NCBI RefSeq assembly: GCF_900129505.1
Contig: NZ_LT670818.1
Location: 1,240,001 to 1,304,000 of the forward strand
Source: Bradyrhizobium erythrophlei
GTDB lineage: Bacteria > Pseudomonadota > Alphaproteobacteria > Rhizobiales > Xanthobacteraceae
DNA: 64,000 nt
Reading direction: 5' to 3'
The translations under genes were made by a program, and so were the position numbers. The notes beneath the pieces are model-generated. The model had not been told where the DNA came from. It saw nothing but the letters and a program-made list of their open reading frames with translations, and did not search any database. Of the stretch, positions 60,015 to 64,000 are shown piece after piece (within the stretch, counting starts at the first letter, position 1; each line of letters starts with the position of its first letter).

Positions 60015-61028
60015 TCAACCGTTGCGGAACGCATAGGCGTAGCCGTTGATGGCCGGTGCGCCGCCAAGATGAGCGTAGAGGACCTTTGATCCTTCCGGGA
60101 AATAGCCCTTCTTCACGAGATCGATCATGCCTTGCATGGATTTACCCTCATAAACCGGATCGGTGATCATGCCTTCGAGACGCGCGCACAGCCGGATGGC
60201 CTGCTTCGTCTCCTGCGACGGAACCCCATAGGCCGGGTAGGCATAATCCTCGAGCAGGACGATGTCGTCCTCGACAATTTCCCTGCCGAGTTCGACGAGG
60301 TTGGCGGTGTTGCGCGCAATCGCGAGCACCTGGGCCCTGGTCTGCATCGGTGTGAAGGATGCATCGATGCCGATGACCTTGCGCGCGCGCCCGTCCTTCG
60401 CGAAGCCGACCAGCATGCCGGCATGGGTCGAGCCGGTGACGGTGCAGACAACGATGTAGTCGAATGCGAACCCCAGTTCCTTCTCCTGGGCGCGAACTTC
60501 CTCGGCGAAGCCGACATAGCCAAGGCCGCCGAATTTGTGCACCGACGCGCCGGCCGGGATCGCGTAAGGCTTGCCGCCCTTGGCCTTCACGTCCGCAATC
60601 GCCGCCTCCCAGCTTTCCCGGATGCCGATGTCGAATCCCTCGTCGACCATCTGGACATCGGCGCCCATGATCCGGCTCAGCAGGATATTGCCGACGCGGT
60701 CATAGACGGCGTCCTCATGCGGCACCCAGCTTTCCTGTACCAGCCGGCATTTCATTCCGATTTTCGCCGCGACCGCGGCAACCATGCGGGTATGGTTCGA
60801 CTGCACGCCGCCGATCGAGACCAGCGTATCGGCGTTGGAGGCGATCGCATCGGGAACGATGTATTCGAGCTTGCGCAGCTTGTTGCCGCCGAAAGCAAGC
60901 CCCGAATTGCAGTCCTCGCGTTTGGCGTAAAGCTCGACCTTGCCGCCGAGATGCCCGCCGAGCCGGTCCAGTTTCTCGATATGCGTGGGGCCGAAAGTGA
61001 GGGGGTAACGTTCGAATTTCTCCAGCAT
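60015..61028 (-). CDS. acdS: 1-Aminocyclopropane-1-carboxylate deaminase
   Basis: The 337-residue PLP enzyme is close to known AcdS. The cofactor Lys50 sits in [12 protein letters not shown], followed by GGVQSNHTR, the phosphate-binding [10 protein letters not shown] loop, and [11 protein letters not shown] with the Tyr/Glu pair; LGGAPA is near the end. The Glu and Leu at the two diagnostic positions favour true ACC deaminase over D-cysteine desulfhydrase. It converts the ethylene precursor ACC to ammonia and 2-oxobutanoate and is typical of plant-associated bacteria. It is divergent from an Lrp-type regulator gene. Confidence 0.93.
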   Translation of the reverse strand: MLEKFERYPLTFGPTHIEKLDRLGGHLGGKVELYAKREDCNSGLAFGGNKLRKLEYIVPDAIASNADTLVSIGGVQSNHTRMVAAVAAKIGMKCRLVQESWVPHEDAVYDRVGNILLSRIMGADVQMVDEGFDIGIRESWEAAIADVKAKGGKPYAIPAGASVHKFGGLGYVGFAEEVRAQEKELGFAFDYIVVCTVTGSTHAGMLVGFAKDGRARKVIGIDASFTPMQTRAQVLAIARNTANLVELGREIVEDDIVLLEDYAYPAYGVPSQETKQAIRLCARLEGMITDPVYEGKSMQGMIDLVKKGYFPEGSKVLYAHLGGAPAINGYAYAFRNG

Positions 61029-61100
61029 GCAGGTCCTCTCCGGTCAGCGGCTAAATCGACTCCAACGTAACATCGACGCCGAAAAAGGTGCTCTCGAATC

Positions 61101-61180
61101 TGGCAATGAAATTGCCAGTCCTTATTGATATCTGTACAGTTGGTTCCGTTATCTTTCGAATAATATCGAGATATCGAAAG
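61101..61180. promoter_or_regulatory. Lrp-type binding sites between acdS and its regulator
   Basis: Two inverted repeats lie in the 160-bp divergent gap: TGGCAAT (61101-61107) with ATTGCCA (61111-61117), and CTTTCGA (61153-61159) with TCGAAAG (61174-61180). Such AT-rich palindromes are what Lrp/AsnC dimers bind. The second overlaps the likely ribosome-site side of the regulator gene, which suggests autoregulation. Confidence 0.6.
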
Positions 61181-61188
61181 GATCTTCC

Positions 61189-61653
61189 ATGCCTGGCGAA
61201 ATCGACCGCATCGGCCTCAAGATGCTGCGCCTGCTTCAGGGCAACGGACGGCTCAGCAATGCCGAACTGGCGCAACTGGCCGGCACCAGTCCCGCGACAT
61301 GTCACCGCCGTACCCAGGCGCTGTTCGACGGCGGCTATATTAGCCGCGTTCGCGCAATGATCGTGCCGCAGAAGGTGGACCGGGGCGCGCTGGTGATGGT
61401 CGGCGTGGTTCTCGATCGCTCGACACCCGAGAGCTTCGCGGCGTTCGAGAAGGCCGTCGCGAAATTGAAATTCATTCTCGACTGCCACCTGGTCGCGGGC
61501 GACTTCGATTATTTCCTGAAGATCAGGGTCAAGGACATGGCGGATTTCAACCGCATTCACGGCGAACAGCTGATCGCGCTGCCCGGCGTGCGCCAGACGC
61601 GAACTTTCTTCGTTATGAAGGAAGTCGTCGATAACGCTCCGCTTGATTTCTGA
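61189..61653 (+). CDS. Lrp/AsnC-family regulator of acdS (AcdR-like)
   Basis: The 154-residue protein has an N-terminal winged helix (LKMLRLLQGNGRLSNAELAQLAGTSPATCHRRTQALFDGGYISR) and a C-terminal RAM domain (FILDCHLVAGDFDYFLKIRVKDMADFN) that binds small molecules. Its divergent location from acdS and the palindromes between them fit the known AcdR-AcdS pair, in which the regulator responds to ACC or leucine. AAGGA lies upstream of its ATG. Confidence 0.9.
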   Translation: MPGEIDRIGLKMLRLLQGNGRLSNAELAQLAGTSPATCHRRTQALFDGGYISRVRAMIVPQKVDRGALVMVGVVLDRSTPESFAAFEKAVAKLKFILDCHLVAGDFDYFLKIRVKDMADFNRIHGEQLIALPGVRQTRTFFVMKEVVDNAPLDF

Positions 61654-61680
61654 CCCAGGCGCATGCCCGGCGCGCCGGCG

Positions 61681-63636
61681 TCAGCCGCGCCGCTTTTCCT
61701 TTGCCTTCTTGCCGAAGGCGGGTTTCGCACTGGCTGCGCCGGCGGACTGCTTGTGTCCACCGTAGGCAGGTCGGTCCGGGTGCCGCTTTTTCTTCTTGGA
61801 CCCGGGCTCTCCGCCAAATCTCGAAGCGCCGCCGCCGTGCGGCTGGCCGTGCTGTTTTGGACCCTTCTCGTCGCGGATTTCGTGGACCCGAGGACGCGCG
61901 TGATCGGTCTTGCCAGCTTCGCGACGGGGCGCGTGCGATTGCTTTTCGGGACGCGCCTCCGCTTGCGGGGCATCCGCCATGGCCTCGATGCGAATGTTGT
62001 CTTCCTTGTCCGGGCGGCGGACGCTGGCGGCGAAGGATTCGGCGACCCGGTTGGAGATTTCAAACTCGGTGGTGGTGTCCATGATGCGGATCGCGCCGAT
62101 GTCATTCTTCTCGATGCCGCCACGCCGGCAGATCATCGGCAACAGCCAGCGGGCTTCCGCGTTCTTCCGGCGGCCGATGGCGGCGCGAAACCAGACGCTG
62201 CCCTCCGCCATGCCGTGGCGTGATTTGCCCGGCTTCGATCGCTGCGCCGCGGCGCGATCCTCAGCCCGCGGCGATCGATCGTCCTTGCCCCGGCCGCGAT
62301 CGTCGCGGAAGCGGCCCGCGCCCTGGCCGGGATCGAGAATATCCTCGGGCGAAGGCAGCCGCGTGCGATAGAGCCGCGCCAGCGCCGCGGCGATATCCTC
62401 GGGCGACCGCTCGGCGAGCAACGCCCGCGCCAGGATCAGATCGTCGGGGGTGGTCTCCTCGGTGAACAGGGCGTCGTGCAGCATGCGATCCTGATCGAGC
62501 TTCTTGATTTCATCCGCCGTGGGCGCGGTGCCCCAGATGACATCGATGCCCGCCAGATTCAGCAGCAACTCCGCGCGCCGCTTCCGCGCCGGCGGCACCA
62601 GCAGGACGCTGACGCCCTTGCGGCCCGCACGCCCCGTGCGACCGGAGCGATGCTGCATCACCTCCGCGTCATTCGGCAGGTCGGCGTGAATGACGAGGTC
62701 GAGGTTCGGCAGGTCGATGCCGCGCGCCGCCACGTCGGTGGCTACGCAGACGCGGGCCCGTCCATCCCGCAACGATTGCAGCGCCTGGGTTCGCTCGTTC
62801 TGGGTCAATTCGCCTGATAGCGCGACCACGGAAAACCCGCGTTCCAGCAGCGTCGCCTGCAGATGACGGACCGCATCCCGCGTGTTGCAGAACACCAGCG
62901 TGCTCGGCGATTCGAAAAAGCGCAGCACGTTGACGACCGCATGCTCGACATCGCCGGCGGCGATCCTTATGCCGCGATATTCGATATCGGCATGACCGCC
63001 TTCGTCGCCCGCGACCTCGACGCGAAACGCTTCGCGCTGATACTGCCTGGCCAGCGCGACGATGCCGCGCGGCAAGGTCGCCGAGAACAACAGGGTGCGG
63101 CGGGTGGCGGGCGTGGTCTTGAGGATGAATTCCATGTCCTCGCGAAAGCCGAGATCGAGCATCTCATCGGCTTCGTCGAGCACGACGGCCTTCAATTGCG
63201 TTACATCGAGACGATTGCGGCGCAAATGATCGCACAACCGGCCGGGCGTGCCGACCACGATGTGGGCGCCCGCGGCCAGTTCGCGCTGTTCGCGGCGCGG
63301 ATCCATGCCGCCGACGCAGGAGACGACGCGCGCGTCCGCGTATTGATAGAGCCATGCGAGTTCGCGCTGGACCTGCAAGGCGAGCTCGCGCGTCGGCGCA
63401 ACGATCAGGGCCAGCGGTGCCGCGGCCCGCTCGAACCGCTCGGCGTGGCCGAGGAGATCCTCGGCGATGGCGAGCCCATAGGCGACGGTCTTGCCCGAGC
63501 CGGTTTGCGCCGAAACAAGCAGGTCGCGGCCTTTGGCCTTGTCCGCAAGCACGGCGGTCTGGACGGCGGTCAGCTGATCGTAATTGCGCTCGGCCAGGGC
63601 TTTGGCGAGCGATGGACTAGTGGTCGAAAATGTCAC
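61681..63636 (-). CDS. DEAD-box RNA helicase (DbpA-domain type)
   Basis: The protein (651 residues from GTG at 63636) has all core motifs: AQTGSGKTVA (I), PTRELALQVQ (Ia), VLDEADEMLD (II), SATLP (III), and HRSGRTGRAGRKG (VI). Beyond the helicase core lies a basic linker with GRFRDDRGRGKDDRSPRAEDRAAAQ, a DbpA-type RNA-binding domain (IGAIRIMDTTTEFEISNRVAES), and a Lys/Arg-rich tail. It remodels RNA, probably in ribosome assembly or cold growth. The alternative ATG at 63672 adds 12 residues; homologues as I recall them start near TFSTTSPSLAKAL. Confidence 0.88.
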   Translation of the reverse strand: MTFSTTSPSLAKALAERNYDQLTAVQTAVLADKAKGRDLLVSAQTGSGKTVAYGLAIAEDLLGHAERFERAAAPLALIVAPTRELALQVQRELAWLYQYADARVVSCVGGMDPRREQRELAAGAHIVVGTPGRLCDHLRRNRLDVTQLKAVVLDEADEMLDLGFREDMEFILKTTPATRRTLLFSATLPRGIVALARQYQREAFRVEVAGDEGGHADIEYRGIRIAAGDVEHAVVNVLRFFESPSTLVFCNTRDAVRHLQATLLERGFSVVALSGELTQNERTQALQSLRDGRARVCVATDVAARGIDLPNLDLVIHADLPNDAEVMQHRSGRTGRAGRKGVSVLLVPPARKRRAELLLNLAGIDVIWGTAPTADEIKKLDQDRMLHDALFTEETTPDDLILARALLAERSPEDIAAALARLYRTRLPSPEDILDPGQGAGRFRDDRGRGKDDRSPRAEDRAAAQRSKPGKSRHGMAEGSVWFRAAIGRRKNAEARWLLPMICRRGGIEKNDIGAIRIMDTTTEFEISNRVAESFAASVRRPDKEDNIRIEAMADAPQAEARPEKQSHAPRREAGKTDHARPRVHEIRDEKGPKQHGQPHGGGASRFGGEPGSKKKKRHPDRPAYGGHKQSAGAASAKPAFGKKAKEKRRG

Positions 63637-63923
63637 GGGATTGAAAGCCTTGGTTGGTCTACGCCAGGACATCGAACGGAGCCTCGAACCCAATGGATCG
63701 AAGCTTCCGTGCCTGGCAGAAGCACGGCCGCGAAGCTGCGGATTTGATTGAATTGGGGTTCCTTTAGGCCAAAAGCGGCCGAAGCGCCATGGCCATGGTT
63801 GCATGCAAGACCGGCGGCATTGGCGCAACCGCCAATATTAACGGCGAATTACGGCGGGTTTCGGCACCGGGCGGCGCCAGAAGCTGTTATCGGGCGCGCA
63901 CGTTGCGCCACCCGCTAACGATG

Positions 63924-64000
63924 TCAGGCCCACTCGCCCTTGCGGAACACCGGCACCCGGCGGTCGTCGGCATGGATGCCGTCGATGTCGAGTCTGTCCG
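63924..64000 (-). CDS. Partial gene, C-terminal end only
   Basis: The last 25 codons of a leftward frame ending DGIHADDRRVPVFRKGEWA before a TGA at 63924-63926. The composition is that of a real protein, but it is too short for a family call. The gene continues past the right edge. Confidence 0.5.
   Translation of the reverse strand, partial: DRLDIDGIHADDRRVPVFRKGEWA

Noticed and set aside
58476..60089. 537-codon open frame overlapping the MFS gene
   Set aside because: Gly/Arg-rich frame-shifted reading of the MFS exporter; no membrane pattern.

Overview
The window is high-GC DNA from an alphaproteobacterium, most likely a Bradyrhizobium-type member of the Nitrobacteraceae. The evidence is the codon style, several small hypothetical proteins of a type I associate with that group, intergenic palindromes typical of rhizobial genomes, and an acdS gene with a divergent Lrp-type regulator, as in plant-associated bacteria. 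This assignment is inferred from reading alone. I found no rRNA, tRNA, CRISPR array or intact insertion sequence.

Layout. 0.7-5.5 kb is a patchy accessory stretch: a PhzF-like isomerase, small hypothetical genes, a frameshifted gene, an SGNH hydrolase and an outer-membrane protein, with a 42-bp direct repeat at 1513 and 4208. 5.7-10 kb holds two overlapping amidohydrolases with a Rieske ferredoxin, then an MBL-fold hydrolase and a CinA-type amidohydrolase. 10.2-13.3 kb encodes the adaptor and ABC exporter of a type I secretion system. 14.5-23.7 kb is a family-5 (Dpp/Opp) ABC importer whose operon contains an AtzG-like/amidase pair, plus a second divergent binding protein. 23.8-35.6 kb holds a CHASE2 adenylate cyclase, a 2232-residue FecR/VCBS/beta-helix protein with a type I secretion C-terminus, a LapG-like cysteine proteinase and an LprI-like secreted protein. 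35.7-42.9 kb has a formyltransferase-like protein, a Gly/Pro/Ser-rich protein, an OmpR-type two-component system and a divergent pair of TPR-ATP-grasp proteins. 43-48.5 kb is a xoxFGJ-like set (PQQ dehydrogenase, cytochrome c, periplasmic protein) followed by an ABC-2 exporter. 48.5-54.9 kb is a run of hydrolases with a cupin and a quinone-oxidoreductase-like enzyme. 54.9-63.7 kb has htpG, a TetR/NmrA divergent pair, an MFS exporter, acdS/lrp and a DEAD-box helicase; a partial gene runs off the right end.

How the genes may work together. The importer and amidase look like uptake followed by amide hydrolysis of a small molecule. The secreted giant protein, cyclase and proteinase look like a surface-protein locus that may use the secretion apparatus 13 kb away. 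The dehydrogenase, cytochrome and periplasmic protein look like a periplasmic alcohol-oxidation chain, possibly lanthanide-dependent. The least explained pieces are the divergent TPR-ATP-grasp pair, the repeat-bracketed segment at the left, and the 10-bp-phased operators upstream of the response regulator and of the TetR gene.
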